From positions 46,957 through 110,956 of the forward strand of contig JAFAEG010000018.1 of NCBI GenBank assembly GCA_023424095.1: 64,000 bases of DNA. Reading direction: 5' to 3'. Source of the DNA: Pseudomonadota bacterium (GTDB lineage: Bacteria > Pseudomonadota > Alphaproteobacteria > Sphingomonadales > Sphingomonadaceae). Positions 16,099-24,669 of this stretch are shown here, in pieces; positions within the stretch are counted from its first letter, which is position 1, and each line of letters begins with the position of its first letter. Both the position numbers and the translations under genes were made by a program. Under the pieces are notes generated by a model, which saw only the letters and a program-made list of their open reading frames with translations, was not told the DNA's origin and made no database searches.

Positions 16099-17384
16099 CC
16101 CGTTTCCGTACCATCGTCGCCTCCGCCGCCGTTCTGACGCTCGCCTCGTGCAGCGGCGAGCCCGACCCGCCAACCTATGGCGCCGATCCCGCGCTGCCCG
16201 ACTATCGCGCCGAGCTGGTCCCGAGCATGAAGATCGCTGGGCCAGCAAGCTGGGGCGACGAGCGGCCCACCGTGCCCGCGGGCTATACGATCACGCCGAT
16301 CGCGACCGATCTCGGCATTCCGCGTCAGACCCTGGTGCTGCCCAATGGCGACATCTTGGTGGCGGAAGGCACCGGCGACACCGCACCGCCGTTGCGGCCG
16401 AAAGATTTCATCGCCGGCATCATCAAGGCGCGCGGCAAGAGCGGTGCGGAAGGCGGCGATCGGCTCACTTTGCTCCGCGATGCCGATGGCGACGGCAGCT
16501 ATGAGGGCCGCACGATCTTCGCCGAGAACCTGAACGCGCCTTATGGTCTCGCTCTAATCGGCGACGGGCTTTACGTCGCCAATCAGGATTCGCTGGTGCG
16601 CTTCGATTATGCCGTTGGGCAAACCGCCGCGTCCGCTCCGCCGCGCAAGATCGCCGACCTGCCGTCGGCCATCAACCATCATTGGACCAAGGCGATGACG
16701 GCCAGCCTGGACGGGCGGTTCGTCTATGTCGGCATCGGCTCCAACAGCAATATCGTCGAGCGCGGTTGGGAGGCCGAGGTCAACCGCGCGATGGTCTGGC
16801 AAATCGACGTCGCGACCGGCGCTCACCGCCCCTATGCGACGGGCCTGCGCAACCCGAGCGCGCTGGCGACGCAGCCGGGCAGCGGCACCCTGTGGGCAGC
16901 AGTCAACGAGCGCGATGAAATTGGGCCCAATCAGGCCCCCGATTATGTGACTTCGGTACGGGACGGCGGCTTCTATGGCTGGCCTTATGCCTATTGGGGC
17001 CAGAATGTGGATCCGCGCGCCCAGCCGCAGGATCCGGCCAAAGTCGCGGCCTCGATCCGTCCGGATTACAGCCTGGGTTCGCACGTCGCGCCGCTTGGCC
17101 TCGCTTTTTCGGTGCCGGAGATGGGCGGACAGTTTGGCGAGGGCATGTTTGTCGGCCAGCATGGCAGCTGGAACCGCAGCGTACCCGTCGGCTACAATGT
17201 TGTCTTCGTGCCGTTCCGCGACGGCCGCCCCGCCGGTCAGCCGATCGAATTCGCCACCGGCTTCCTCAAGGACGGGCAGGCGCGCGGCCGGCCCGTCGGC
17301 GTGACGGTGGACCCGCGCGGCGCGCTGATCATTGCCGATGACATGTCGAATACGGTCTGGCGGGTCACTCGGACCGGGCCATAA
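16095..17384 (+). CDS. PQQ-dependent sugar (sorbosone-type) dehydrogenase, lipoprotein
   Basis: A 429-residue soluble beta-propeller dehydrogenase. Start is TTG at 16095, with AGGAG at 16083-16087 and a TTGA overlap with the upstream stop. The N-terminus (TRFRTIVASAAVLTLASC) is a lipoprotein signal with lipobox LASC, so it should be anchored on the periplasmic side. Family blocks: LVLPNGDILVAEGTGD, LNAPYGLALIGDGLYVANQD, YATGLRNPSALA, GGFYGWPYAYWGQN and FVGQHGSWNRSVPVGYNVVF, the last typical of sorbosone/Asd-type PQQ dehydrogenases. It could feed electrons from sugar oxidation to the cytochromes and oxidase downstream; that link is inferred from the operon. Confidence 0.82.
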   Translation: MTRFRTIVASAAVLTLASCSGEPDPPTYGADPALPDYRAELVPSMKIAGPASWGDERPTVPAGYTITPIATDLGIPRQTLVLPNGDILVAEGTGDTAPPLRPKDFIAGIIKARGKSGAEGGDRLTLLRDADGDGSYEGRTIFAENLNAPYGLALIGDGLYVANQDSLVRFDYAVGQTAASAPPRKIADLPSAINHHWTKAMTASLDGRFVYVGIGSNSNIVERGWEAEVNRAMVWQIDVATGAHRPYATGLRNPSALATQPGSGTLWAAVNERDEIGPNQAPDYVTSVRDGGFYGWPYAYWGQNVDPRAQPQDPAKVAASIRPDYSLGSHVAPLGLAFSVPEMGGQFGEGMFVGQHGSWNRSVPVGYNVVFVPFRDGRPAGQPIEFATGFLKDGQARGRPVGVTVDPRGALIIADDMSNTVWRVTRTGP

Positions 17385-17389
17385 CAGCG

Positions 17390-18124
17390 GTGACGAGCCC
17401 GTTGCAGTACCTGCCCTATTGCGGCTTCGCGCCGGAGCCGGCGGGGTTGCTGGTTCACTGGAATCTCGACCCATGGCTGCTGGCAGTGCTCGCCGGGGCA
17501 GCGATTGTTGCGGTCCGGGTGACGACGGGACGCGAGCGCGTGCTGGCCTTCGCCGCGATCGGCGTTGCGATCCTGCTCTTCGTGTCGCCACTCTGTGCGC
17601 TGACCTCGGCCTTGTTCGCCGCGCGCAGCGCCCACCATCTGCTGCTGACGACCCTACTCGCAGGGTTGATCGCGTTTGTCCTGCCGGTCCGCTGGCCGCG
17701 CCTCATATCGCTGCCGTGGTGGACCGGGCTCAGCGCCGTGACGATGTGGCTCTGGCACGCCCCGCCGCTTTATACCGCCGCTCTGTCCAGCGACCTCGTC
17801 TACTGGCTGATGCAGGCCAGCCTGCTGGCGACCGCAATCGGCTTCTGGCGCGCCGTTCGCTTCGCGACGCCGGCCGGAGCGGTGATCGCCCTGTTGACCT
17901 ACATGGTGCAGATGGGCCTGCTCGGCGCCTTGCTGTCCTTCGGCTCGACCGCTTTTTATACCCCGCATGCGCTTACCACTCTGGCGTGGGGGATGACGCA
18001 ATTGCAGGACCAGCAGCTTGGCGGGTTGATCATGTGGGTGCCGGGCGCCGCGAGTTATTTGCTCGTCGCCCTCATCCGGCTGCGCGAGATGCTGGCCGAG
18101 GACCGCGAGCCCGCCCCGGCATGA
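17390..18124 (+). CDS. ctaG: CtaG-type cytochrome c oxidase assembly membrane protein (caa3 type)
   Basis: A 244-residue integral membrane protein with about seven helices. The start QYLPYCGFAPEPAGLLVHWN, the LLFVSPLCALTSALFAARSAHHLLLTTL-like segment and MWLWHAPPLYTAAL are typical of the caa3_CtaG family (distinct from the Cox11-type CtaG), thought to help copper insertion or assembly of caa3 oxidase. Start GTG 17390; stop overlaps the next start (ATGA at 18121). Its place two genes before the oxidase subunits supports the assignment. Confidence 0.8.
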   Translation: MTSPLQYLPYCGFAPEPAGLLVHWNLDPWLLAVLAGAAIVAVRVTTGRERVLAFAAIGVAILLFVSPLCALTSALFAARSAHHLLLTTLLAGLIAFVLPVRWPRLISLPWWTGLSAVTMWLWHAPPLYTAALSSDLVYWLMQASLLATAIGFWRAVRFATPAGAVIALLTYMVQMGLLGALLSFGSTAFYTPHALTTLAWGMTQLQDQQLGGLIMWVPGAASYLLVALIRLREMLAEDREPAPA

Positions 18125-18792
18125 TCCGCGAACTCAGGGCCTGGGCCGCTACTCACACAGAGCGCGGCAAATACACGCCGGTCGGCATCGCCTTTCACTG
18201 GCTCATGGCGGCGCTTGTGCTGTTTCAGCTCGGCTGGGGCTTCTATGCCGGGATGGTCGACGTCGGCGGCAACAAGATCGTCGCCTATCAGGTCCATGCC
18301 GCGGTCGGCCTGCCGATCCTGCTGCTGGCGGTCGCGCGGCTGGCGTGGCGGATGGTGATCCCCGGCCCGGTCAACGACGCCGACCGGCTGGGCGCGCAGA
18401 CGCACATTGCCCGTGCGATCCACGTGCTGTTCTACATCGCCTTCTTCGGCCTCCCGCTGAGCGGCTGGTTGATGTGGTCGTCGATCGCCGAGCCGGAGCC
18501 GCTTTATCTGGCCGGACTGCTGCCCTGGCCGGCCTTGCCGTTAGACAGCCTGGAACTGACCACCCGCTGGGCGATCCTCGACATCGCCGAGGACGTCCAT
18601 TGGCTCTTGGTCTGGATGCTGGTCATCATCGTGCCGCTTCATGTGGGCGCTGCCCTGAAACATCATTTCTGGGACCGGCACGATGTGCTGACGGGGATGC
18701 TGCCGGAGATTCCGGACTCGGCGGACCACCGGGAAGCGAGGCCGCATAGTCAGCGAGCGGCCGGATCTCCTCCGGCCGAAGCCGGCGGCTAA
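18121..18792 (+). CDS. Cytochrome b561/b-type di-haem membrane protein
   Basis: A 223-residue four-helix cytochrome b. Likely haem ligands: AFHWLMAALV, AYQVHAAVGLP, RAIHVLFYIAF and DVHWLLVWMLVIIVPLHVGA. It begins with ATG at 18121 overlapping the CtaG stop; the open frame extends further upstream but only as a shadow of ctaG. The last ~30 residues after HDVLTGMLP are not part of the conserved fold and are read from DNA that also encodes, on the other strand, the tail of the cytochrome c at 18626-19372. It may pass electrons from quinol to the periplasmic cytochromes. Confidence 0.82.
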   Translation: MIRELRAWAATHTERGKYTPVGIAFHWLMAALVLFQLGWGFYAGMVDVGGNKIVAYQVHAAVGLPILLLAVARLAWRMVIPGPVNDADRLGAQTHIARAIHVLFYIAFFGLPLSGWLMWSSIAEPEPLYLAGLLPWPALPLDSLELTTRWAILDIAEDVHWLLVWMLVIIVPLHVGAALKHHFWDRHDVLTGMLPEIPDSADHREARPHSQRAAGSPPAEAGG

Positions 18793-19372
18793 TCTCGAGC
18801 ATGACGTTGTCGGGATCGCTGCGCCGCTCGCTGCGCCGCCACTGATCGAGCTGCTCGGCGAGATAGAAAGCGCTATGACCGCCGAGCGGCGGATTGCCGG
18901 TGCCGACCCCTTCCCCCGCCGCGCCGTGGCAGACAGCACAAGGCTGCAAGCCACGCGACGGATCGGCCGACGCGTAAAGAGCCGGCGGCGGGCCGTGCGG
19001 CATCGGACCCGGCGTGAACGGCATTTGTGCATAGTAGGCCGAGACGAGCTGGCGGTCGCGCCACGGCAGCCGTGCGGCGAGATAGGCCATCGCTTCATGC
19101 TTGCGCCGCCCCGTCGCATAGGCCTCCAGCTGCGCTTCCAGATAGCCGCGATCGAGCCCGGCTAGGCGGGGCGCACCGGCGCCATCGCCGCGCCCGTCGA
19201 GGCCGTGGCAGGTGAAACAAGCATAGGTCGCGCCGGCATCGCCGCCGCTGAGAGCGACCATTTCCCCGCTTGCCGTGAAGCGGTCCGCCGAGGTCCGGTC
19301 CACGGCATAGCATCCGCCGAGCGCGAGCAAGGCGACCGCTGTCAGGCATGATTGGAGCCGGCGGCTGGCCAT
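18626..19372 (-). CDS. Di-haem cytochrome c lipoprotein (c4-like)
   Basis: A 248-residue protein. ATG 19372 is followed by a signal with lipobox LGGC (ASRRLQSCLTAVALLALGGC), with GGAGAGG upstream; the longer open frame to 19600 is not used. Two haem motifs CFTCHG and CAVCHG mark two cytochrome c domains, as in c4-type electron carriers. It is the only leftward gene of this cluster, divergent from the mono-haem lipoprotein at 19451. Its last ~34 residues, rich in Pro and Ser, are encoded antisense to the 3' end of the cytochrome b gene: a 167-bp convergent overlap. Confidence 0.82.
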   Translation of the reverse strand: MASRRLQSCLTAVALLALGGCYAVDRTSADRFTASGEMVALSGGDAGATYACFTCHGLDGRGDGAGAPRLAGLDRGYLEAQLEAYATGRRKHEAMAYLAARLPWRDRQLVSAYYAQMPFTPGPMPHGPPPALYASADPSRGLQPCAVCHGAAGEGVGTGNPPLGGHSAFYLAEQLDQWRRSERRSDPDNVMLEISRRLRPEEIRPLADYAASLPGGPPSPESPAASPSAHRAGPRNDVSGQRPHEAAR

Positions 19373-19450
19373 GACCGGGGAACCTCTCCGCCCGGCCATG
19401 GTTCCGGTCTCGTGGAGCCGCTTGCGACGCGCGGCGCTCATGGGGGAAGC

Positions 19451-19825
19451 TTGACGACCACGGCGATCATCACTGCACTGGCTGTGCTGCTGACCCTGGC
19501 AGCGTGCAAGCCGCAACCCGACGCGCGCCCCGAACTTCCGCACGCCGATGCTGAGCGCGGCCGCGTGGCGATGGAGCGGGTCGGCTGCGGCGCCTGCCAT
19601 TTGATCCCCGGAGTCTGGCCGAACGGGCGCGCGGGACCGTCGCTGGAGGCGTTCGCTGGACAGGGCCTGATCGCCGGCAGGCTGCCGAACCGGCCGGATA
19701 TACTCGCCGCCTTCGTCGCCGATGCGCCTCGCCTGCTGCCCGACACGGCGATGCCCGCCATGCCACTAACGGAGGAGGAAGCGCGCGACGTCGCCGCTTA
19801 CCTCTACACGCTCGATGGCCGCTGA
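19451..19825 (+). CDS. Mono-haem cytochrome c lipoprotein
   Basis: A 124-residue protein from TTG 19451, preceded by GGGGGAA. The signal TTTAIITALAVLLTLAAC ends in a lipobox, so the mature protein begins at Cys and is membrane anchored. One haem site, CGACH, after ERGRVAMERVG, and a distal Met in TAMPAMPLT. PGVWPNGRAGPSLEAFAGQG is common to cytochromes of oxidase clusters. It overlaps the start of coxB by 11 bases, so it is made together with the oxidase and could be its direct electron donor. Confidence 0.8.
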   Translation: MTTTAIITALAVLLTLAACKPQPDARPELPHADAERGRVAMERVGCGACHLIPGVWPNGRAGPSLEAFAGQGLIAGRLPNRPDILAAFVADAPRLLPDTAMPAMPLTEEEARDVAAYLYTLDGR

Positions 19826-20771
19826 AGGGACCGCCGGCTGGCCGCCGCCGGTGCTTGATCCGGCCGGGCCTTATGCGAATTCGGTCAGCCTGCTCAGTTG
19901 GGTGCTGTTCGCAATGGCGGCGGCGGTTACGCTGATCGTGCTGGTGGCGCTTTGGGTGGCGATTCGGGGGAGCGAGAAGACTCGCAAGCGGCTGGGCGGC
20001 CAGAAGGCGGTACTAATTGGCGGGGTCGCCTTTCCGGTCGTGGTGCTAACCGCCTTGCTGGTGTGGGGCCTGTCGCTGACCCGTGACCTAACTGCGCCGA
20101 TCACCGGCGACGAGATGCGCGTGCGCGTGACCGGCGAGATGTGGTGGTGGCGGGTCGATTATCTGGACGCGGCCGGCGCGCCGATGCTGGCCGACGCGAA
20201 CGAGCTACACATTCCGGTCGGCCAGCCGGTGGTGCTGGAGCTGGAATCGGCGGACGTCATCCACAGCTTCTGGGTGCCGCGCCTGTCGGGCAAGCTCGAT
20301 ATGATCCCCGGGCGAACCAATCTGCTACGCATCCAAGCCGATGAGCCGGGCGTCTTCGGCGGCCAGTGCGCGGAATATTGCGGCGGGCCGCACGCGCTGA
20401 TGGGCTTCGTCGTGGTCGCCCATGCGCCCGAGGAGTTCGCGCTGCTGATAGCGGAACGGCGGACGCCGCCAACGCTCCTGCCGCCCACCGAGGAAGTGGC
20501 TCGAGGCGCAGAACTGTTCCGTTCCACCGGCTGCGCCGCCTGCCACCGCGTCGCGGGATCGGACGCCAACGGCCTCGCGGGGCCAGATCTCAGCCATGTC
20601 GGCAGCCGCCGGACGCTGGGCGCGGGCATCATCCCCAACAATCGCGGCACGATGATAGGCTGGATCGCGAACAGCCAGGCGATCAAGCCCGGCAACCGCA
20701 TGCCTCCTTACGCCGTACTGAGCGCCGAAGAGCTGCGCGCTATCGCCGCCTATCTCGAGACACAGCGGTGA
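19815..20771 (+). CDS. coxB: Cytochrome c oxidase subunit II with fused cytochrome c domain (caa3 type)
   Basis: A 318-residue subunit: two membrane helices (about 25-50 and 66-88), then the cupredoxin domain with all CuA ligands: His150 (DVIHSFWVP), Cys185, Glu187, Cys189, His193 and Met196 (QCAEYCGGPHALM). A C-terminal cytochrome c domain follows with CAACH (240-244) and Met296 (NRMPPY) as likely axial ligand. The fusion defines a caa3-type enzyme. There is no signal peptidase-type leader. GTGA overlap with coxA. Confidence 0.9.
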   Translation: MAAEGTAGWPPPVLDPAGPYANSVSLLSWVLFAMAAAVTLIVLVALWVAIRGSEKTRKRLGGQKAVLIGGVAFPVVVLTALLVWGLSLTRDLTAPITGDEMRVRVTGEMWWWRVDYLDAAGAPMLADANELHIPVGQPVVLELESADVIHSFWVPRLSGKLDMIPGRTNLLRIQADEPGVFGGQCAEYCGGPHALMGFVVVAHAPEEFALLIAERRTPPTLLPPTEEVARGAELFRSTGCAACHRVAGSDANGLAGPDLSHVGSRRTLGAGIIPNNRGTMIGWIANSQAIKPGNRMPPYAVLSAEELRAIAAYLETQR

Positions 20772-23299
20772 AGTCGGAAACGGGCTTCGATCCGGCACTT
20801 TACGATCGCTTCCCGACGCCGCCACGCCCCGACAGCGAGGTCGAGGAGCTGGAGCGCATCTGGTGCCGGCCGCGCGGCTGGGAGCTGCTGGGCGCGGTCA
20901 ACAACAATTATATCGGCATCTTCTACGTCGGCGCGGCTTTCCTGTTCTTCCTGCTCGCCGGCATTCTCGCGCTGGTGATGCGCACGCAGCTGGCGCTACC
21001 GATGCAGGGCATCTTGCCGCAGGAGACCTACAACCAGTTCTTCACGATGCACGGCACGATCATGATGTTCCTGTTCGCCGTGCCGATGATGGAGGCGCTC
21101 GGAATCCTGCTGCTGCCGCAGATGCTGGCGGCGCGCGACCTGCCTTTCCCGCGCCTTTCCGCTTACGCCTTCTGGGCCTATTTCGTCGGCGGCCTGTGCT
21201 TCTTCGCGTCGCTGTTCTTCGGCCTCGCGCCGGACGGCGGCTGGTTCATGTACCCGCCTTACACCAGCACGACCTATTCGCCCGGCATCAACGCCGATTT
21301 CTGGCTGCTCGGCATCGGCTTCATCGAAATCTCCGCCATCGCCGGCGCGATCGAGATCATCGTTGGCGTGCTGCGCACCCGCGCGCCCGGCATGACGCTG
21401 GCCAAGATGCCGATCTTTGCCTGGGGGATGCTGGTCTTCGCGGTGATGATCATCATCGCCTTCCCCTCGGTGATCCTCGCCACCCTGCTGCTCGAGCTGG
21501 AACGGGCGCTCGACTGGCCCTTCTTCGATTCGACCCGCGGCGGCGATCCGATCCTGTGGCAGCATCTGTTCTGGTTTTTCGGCCACCCCGAGGTCTACAT
21601 CATCTTCCTGCCCGCCGCGGCCCTGGTGTCGATGATGATCCCGGCGCTCGCCAAGGCGAAACTGGTCGGCCACGACCTCATCGTTCTCGCCTTTCTCGCC
21701 ACCGCCTTCATCAGCTTCGGCGTGTGGGCACACCACATGTTCACAGTCGGCATCCCGGCGCTTTCCACCGGGCTGTTCTCGGCCGCGAGCATGGCGGTCA
21801 GCGTGCCGGCGGGCATCCAAGTCTTCGCTTGGATCGCGACCTTTGCGGTCGGGAAACCGAAGCTGAACACGCCGACCCTGTTCGTACTCGGCGGGCTGGT
21901 CATCTTCGTGCTCGGCGGGCTGACCGGGGTGATGCTGGCGATGGTGCCTTTCAACTGGCAGGCGCACGACAGCTACTTCATCGTCGCCCACCTGCACTAC
22001 GTGTTGATCGGCGGCGCAGTCTTCCCGATGTTCGCCGTCTTCTATTACTGGATGGGCATGGTCAGCCGCCGGCCGCTGTCGGAGAAGTGGGGGAAGTGGT
22101 CATTCTGGCTGATGTTTGCCGGCACCCACATCGCTTTCCTGCCCATGCACCTCACCGGCCTGATGGGTATGCCACGCCGGGTTTTCACCTATCTGCCCGA
22201 GCGAGGCTGGGACCTGCTCAACCTGACCTCGACGATCGGCGCGTTCATCCTCGCGGTCGGAATCCTGCTGTTCGTGATCGAGCTGTGCCGTAACTTCCGC
22301 TTCACGGTCGATGACGACGCCGGCAACATCTATGACGCCGGCACGCTGGAGTGGCTGCCAACCGGGCTCTACTCGACCCGTTCAATTCCGATAGTGAAGA
22401 GCCGCTATCCGCTGTGGGACGACCCTGAACTCGGGAAGGATGTCGAACAGGGCCGCTATTTTCTCCCCAACGCGCCGACCGGCCTGCGCGAGACTCTCAT
22501 CACCAGTCCACTGCGGGCCGAGCCGGAATATGTGCAGATCATGCCGGGGCCATCACGATGGCCGTTTCTGGCGGCAATCTTTACCGCCGGCTTCTTCATC
22601 ATCCTGACGCTGCAGGCCTATGGCGTCGCAGTGACCAGCGGGGTCTTGGCGATCCTGTGCATGTTGCGCTGGCTCTGGGAAACGGACCGGCCCGTCAAGC
22701 TCGACAAAGTCGATGTCGGCGCAGGCATCATGCTGCCCACTTACGTCACCGGCCCGCGTAGCCATGGCTGGTGGGCAATGGTGATCCTGCTGATCGTGAT
22801 CGGCATGATCTTCCTGATGACCGTGTTCAGTTTCCTGTACCTTTACGGCGTGCATCCGGAGTTTTGGGGGCCTGCGCCCACGTTTGGCTGGCTGCCGTTA
22901 CTGGTTGGCGGCTATGCGGCTGCAGGCGGCCTGGCTTTGCTCGGCCGCTGGCTGCTCGGAAAAGAGCAGACGACCCGCTGGACGCCGGTCACCCTCCTCA
23001 TGTTGGCCGCCGCGTTGCTAACCGCCACGTTCGCCGCGGACGTTTGGAGCTGGCGCGAGCATGGCCTGACCGGTGCGGCCAGCGGCCAAGGCGCAACCAT
23101 CCACGCCTTCCTGGCGCTGCAATTCATGCTGACCGCAATTGCGGTGCTGATGGCTCTCTATCTCGCTGCGCGGAACGCCCGCGGCCTGGTGACGGCACCG
23201 CGCAACAATTCGATGGACCTGGTCGCCCTGTTTACCATCTACACGGCGGCCCAGGGCACAGCCGCCGCTCTCCTCACCCGGCTGGTGACGGGCGATTAA
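20768..23299 (+). CDS. coxA: Cytochrome c oxidase subunit I fused to a subunit III-like domain
   Basis: An 843-residue membrane protein. Residues to about 560 are haem-copper oxidase subunit I: His95 and His410 (low-spin haem), His408 (high-spin haem), His273 with Tyr277 in FFGHPEVYI (CuB and cross-link, Glu275 in the D-channel), and His322/His323 (CuB). After a linker (about 560-600) come a further seven or so helices resembling CoxC (GHSHGWW-like SHGWWAMVIL, GATIHAFLALQFMLTAIAVL), so one chain provides both subunits. Start is GTG 20768 in a GTGA overlap; the open frame back to 20366 is a shadow of coxB. Terminal oxidase pumping protons at the inner membrane. Confidence 0.9.
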   Translation: MKSETGFDPALYDRFPTPPRPDSEVEELERIWCRPRGWELLGAVNNNYIGIFYVGAAFLFFLLAGILALVMRTQLALPMQGILPQETYNQFFTMHGTIMMFLFAVPMMEALGILLLPQMLAARDLPFPRLSAYAFWAYFVGGLCFFASLFFGLAPDGGWFMYPPYTSTTYSPGINADFWLLGIGFIEISAIAGAIEIIVGVLRTRAPGMTLAKMPIFAWGMLVFAVMIIIAFPSVILATLLLELERALDWPFFDSTRGGDPILWQHLFWFFGHPEVYIIFLPAAALVSMMIPALAKAKLVGHDLIVLAFLATAFISFGVWAHHMFTVGIPALSTGLFSAASMAVSVPAGIQVFAWIATFAVGKPKLNTPTLFVLGGLVIFVLGGLTGVMLAMVPFNWQAHDSYFIVAHLHYVLIGGAVFPMFAVFYYWMGMVSRRPLSEKWGKWSFWLMFAGTHIAFLPMHLTGLMGMPRRVFTYLPERGWDLLNLTSTIGAFILAVGILLFVIELCRNFRFTVDDDAGNIYDAGTLEWLPTGLYSTRSIPIVKSRYPLWDDPELGKDVEQGRYFLPNAPTGLRETLITSPLRAEPEYVQIMPGPSRWPFLAAIFTAGFFIILTLQAYGVAVTSGVLAILCMLRWLWETDRPVKLDKVDVGAGIMLPTYVTGPRSHGWWAMVILLIVIGMIFLMTVFSFLYLYGVHPEFWGPAPTFGWLPLLVGGYAAAGGLALLGRWLLGKEQTTRWTPVTLLMLAAALLTATFAADVWSWREHGLTGAASGQGATIHAFLALQFMLTAIAVLMALYLAARNARGLVTAPRNNSMDLVALFTIYTAAQGTAAALLTRLVTGD

Positions 23300-23300
23300 G

Positions 23301-23588
23301 ATGCGGGCTTGGCGCCATATGCTCGGCGGCCTGCTGCTCTGGGCGGTGCATTTTGGCGCCGTCTACGTGATTACGAGCGTTTTCCTGACCTCTCACATCA
23401 GCCGCATTTTGGTCGCGCTCGTCACGCTTGTGTGCCTGGGTGGTGTTGCGGTGCTCCTGCGTCACGCCCGCATGAATCGGGTGCCTGATGACGAGGACAC
23501 GCGCTGGCAGCGGATGATTGCAAACCTTGCTGGCATTGCCGCGTTCATCGCTATTTTCTGGCAGGGGCTGCCAGCCCTGTTGGTCTAA
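23301..23588 (+). CDS. Small membrane protein at the end of the oxidase operon
   Basis: A 95-residue protein with three predicted helices (LGGLLLWAVHFGAVYVITSV, ILVALVTLVCLGGVAVLL, ANLAGIAAFIAIFWQGLPAL). It starts one base after the coxA stop, so it is surely in the same transcript. No family recognised; size and place suggest an oxidase accessory subunit of the subunit IV kind, but there is no sequence proof. Confidence 0.65.
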   Translation: MRAWRHMLGGLLLWAVHFGAVYVITSVFLTSHISRILVALVTLVCLGGVAVLLRHARMNRVPDDEDTRWQRMIANLAGIAAFIAIFWQGLPALLV

Positions 23589-23771
23589 AGCTGGGCCGAG
23601 GCGGCTGCAGGCGCGGGTTCGCGACCACTTCCTACCTGAGGCAAGCATGCCAACCGATACCTAGGGCACGTCATGCATCGCAGGAAGCCTCTTGGCGGGG
23701 ACGATATATTTGCGATCGTGCGCCATGAATTGAGACCCGACCCTAGTGGGCATGACCTGATCGGCAACAAT

Positions 23772-23789
23772 GGCGCGGAGCAGACGTCG
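23772..23789. repeat. Left copy of an 18-bp direct repeat flanking the integrase
   Basis: GGCGCGGAGCAGACGTCG here and GGCGCTGAGCAGACGTTG at 24577-24594 agree at 16 of 18 positions and lie 805 bases apart on either side of the integrase gene. Possible attachment-site halves. Confidence 0.4.
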
Positions 23790-23852
23790 TGGGGTTCCGC
23801 CGGCCGCCGCGCATTGAGTCATCGCTGCAATCCCGCAGCGATGGAGAGCATC

Positions 23853-24482
23853 ATGCATAACCAGCATATCGGCAGCCGGTCCGCCAGCCCCGCGTGGAAT
23901 TTGGGCAGGTCACTCGGACCAAAGCGCGCTCTGAAGCCTCAACAAGTTTGGGAGATCAGGTTCCACCTCGAGCAAGCTAAGCGAGTGCGGGACCGTGCCA
24001 TGTTCGACATCGCGATCGACAGCAAGCTTCGTGGATGCGACGTCGTCAAACTGCGTGTCGGCGATGTAGCGGCGAGTGGCGAAGCCCGCCGTCGCTCAAC
24101 CGTAGTGCAACAGAAGACAGGTCGGCCAGTGTCGTTCGAAATCGGTGACACCGCCCGCGCGAGCCTAGCGGCGTGGCTCAGCATGCGCGGCGGACGACCG
24201 GATGAGTTTCTGTTCCCGAGTCGGATCGACCACTCCGGCCACATCAGCACCCGGCAATACGCCAGGCTGGTCCATGATTGGGTCGCCGCGATCGGTCTCA
24301 ACCCCGATCTTTTCGGCACTCACTCTCTCCGACGGACGAAAGCATCTCTGATCGATAAGCGAACCGGCAATCTGCGGGCGGTACAAATCCTGCTCGGGCA
24401 CACGAAGATTGAGAGCACCGTTCGCTATCTGGGTGTCGACATCGAAGATGCGCTGTCGCTGTCAGAAGGGACGGACATCTGA
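23853..24482 (+). CDS. Short tyrosine recombinase/integrase
   Basis: A 209-residue tyrosine recombinase consisting almost only of the catalytic domain. Catalytic residues: Arg in IDSKLRGCDVVKLRVGDV, a Lys in VQQKTGRPVSF, HSLRRTKAS (HxxR), His in LLGHTKIEST and the nucleophile Tyr in VRYLGVDIEDAL. ATG 23853 was chosen because GGAGAG precedes it by a few bases; the frame is open to 23673. The usual N-terminal arm- and core-binding domains are missing or reduced to about 40 residues. It is flanked by 18-bp imperfect direct repeats. Such short integrases are common single genes in sphingomonads; substrate unknown. Confidence 0.85.
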   Translation: MHNQHIGSRSASPAWNLGRSLGPKRALKPQQVWEIRFHLEQAKRVRDRAMFDIAIDSKLRGCDVVKLRVGDVAASGEARRRSTVVQQKTGRPVSFEIGDTARASLAAWLSMRGGRPDEFLFPSRIDHSGHISTRQYARLVHDWVAAIGLNPDLFGTHSLRRTKASLIDKRTGNLRAVQILLGHTKIESTVRYLGVDIEDALSLSEGTDI

Positions 24483-24576
24483 ATGACCGGTTGCGGGCGA
24501 TCGTGCTTGCCGGCGCGATCGTCCGCATGGGGTGGAAAGCGGACGTTTGGAAAGCCGATGTCATGCGGCAGCTAAG

Positions 24577-24594
24577 GGCGCTGAGCAGACGTTG
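24577..24594. repeat. Right copy of the 18-bp direct repeat flanking the integrase
   Basis: Matches 23772-23789 at 16 of 18 bases. Located 95 bases after the integrase stop, in a gene-free gap before the M16 gene. Confidence 0.4.
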
Positions 24595-24669
24595 AGCCGG
24601 AGATACCAAACGGCTGGAATGGGCGCAAATCCGCCAAGGGCCCATGCCCGCTGCCAATTTCTCGAGCGC

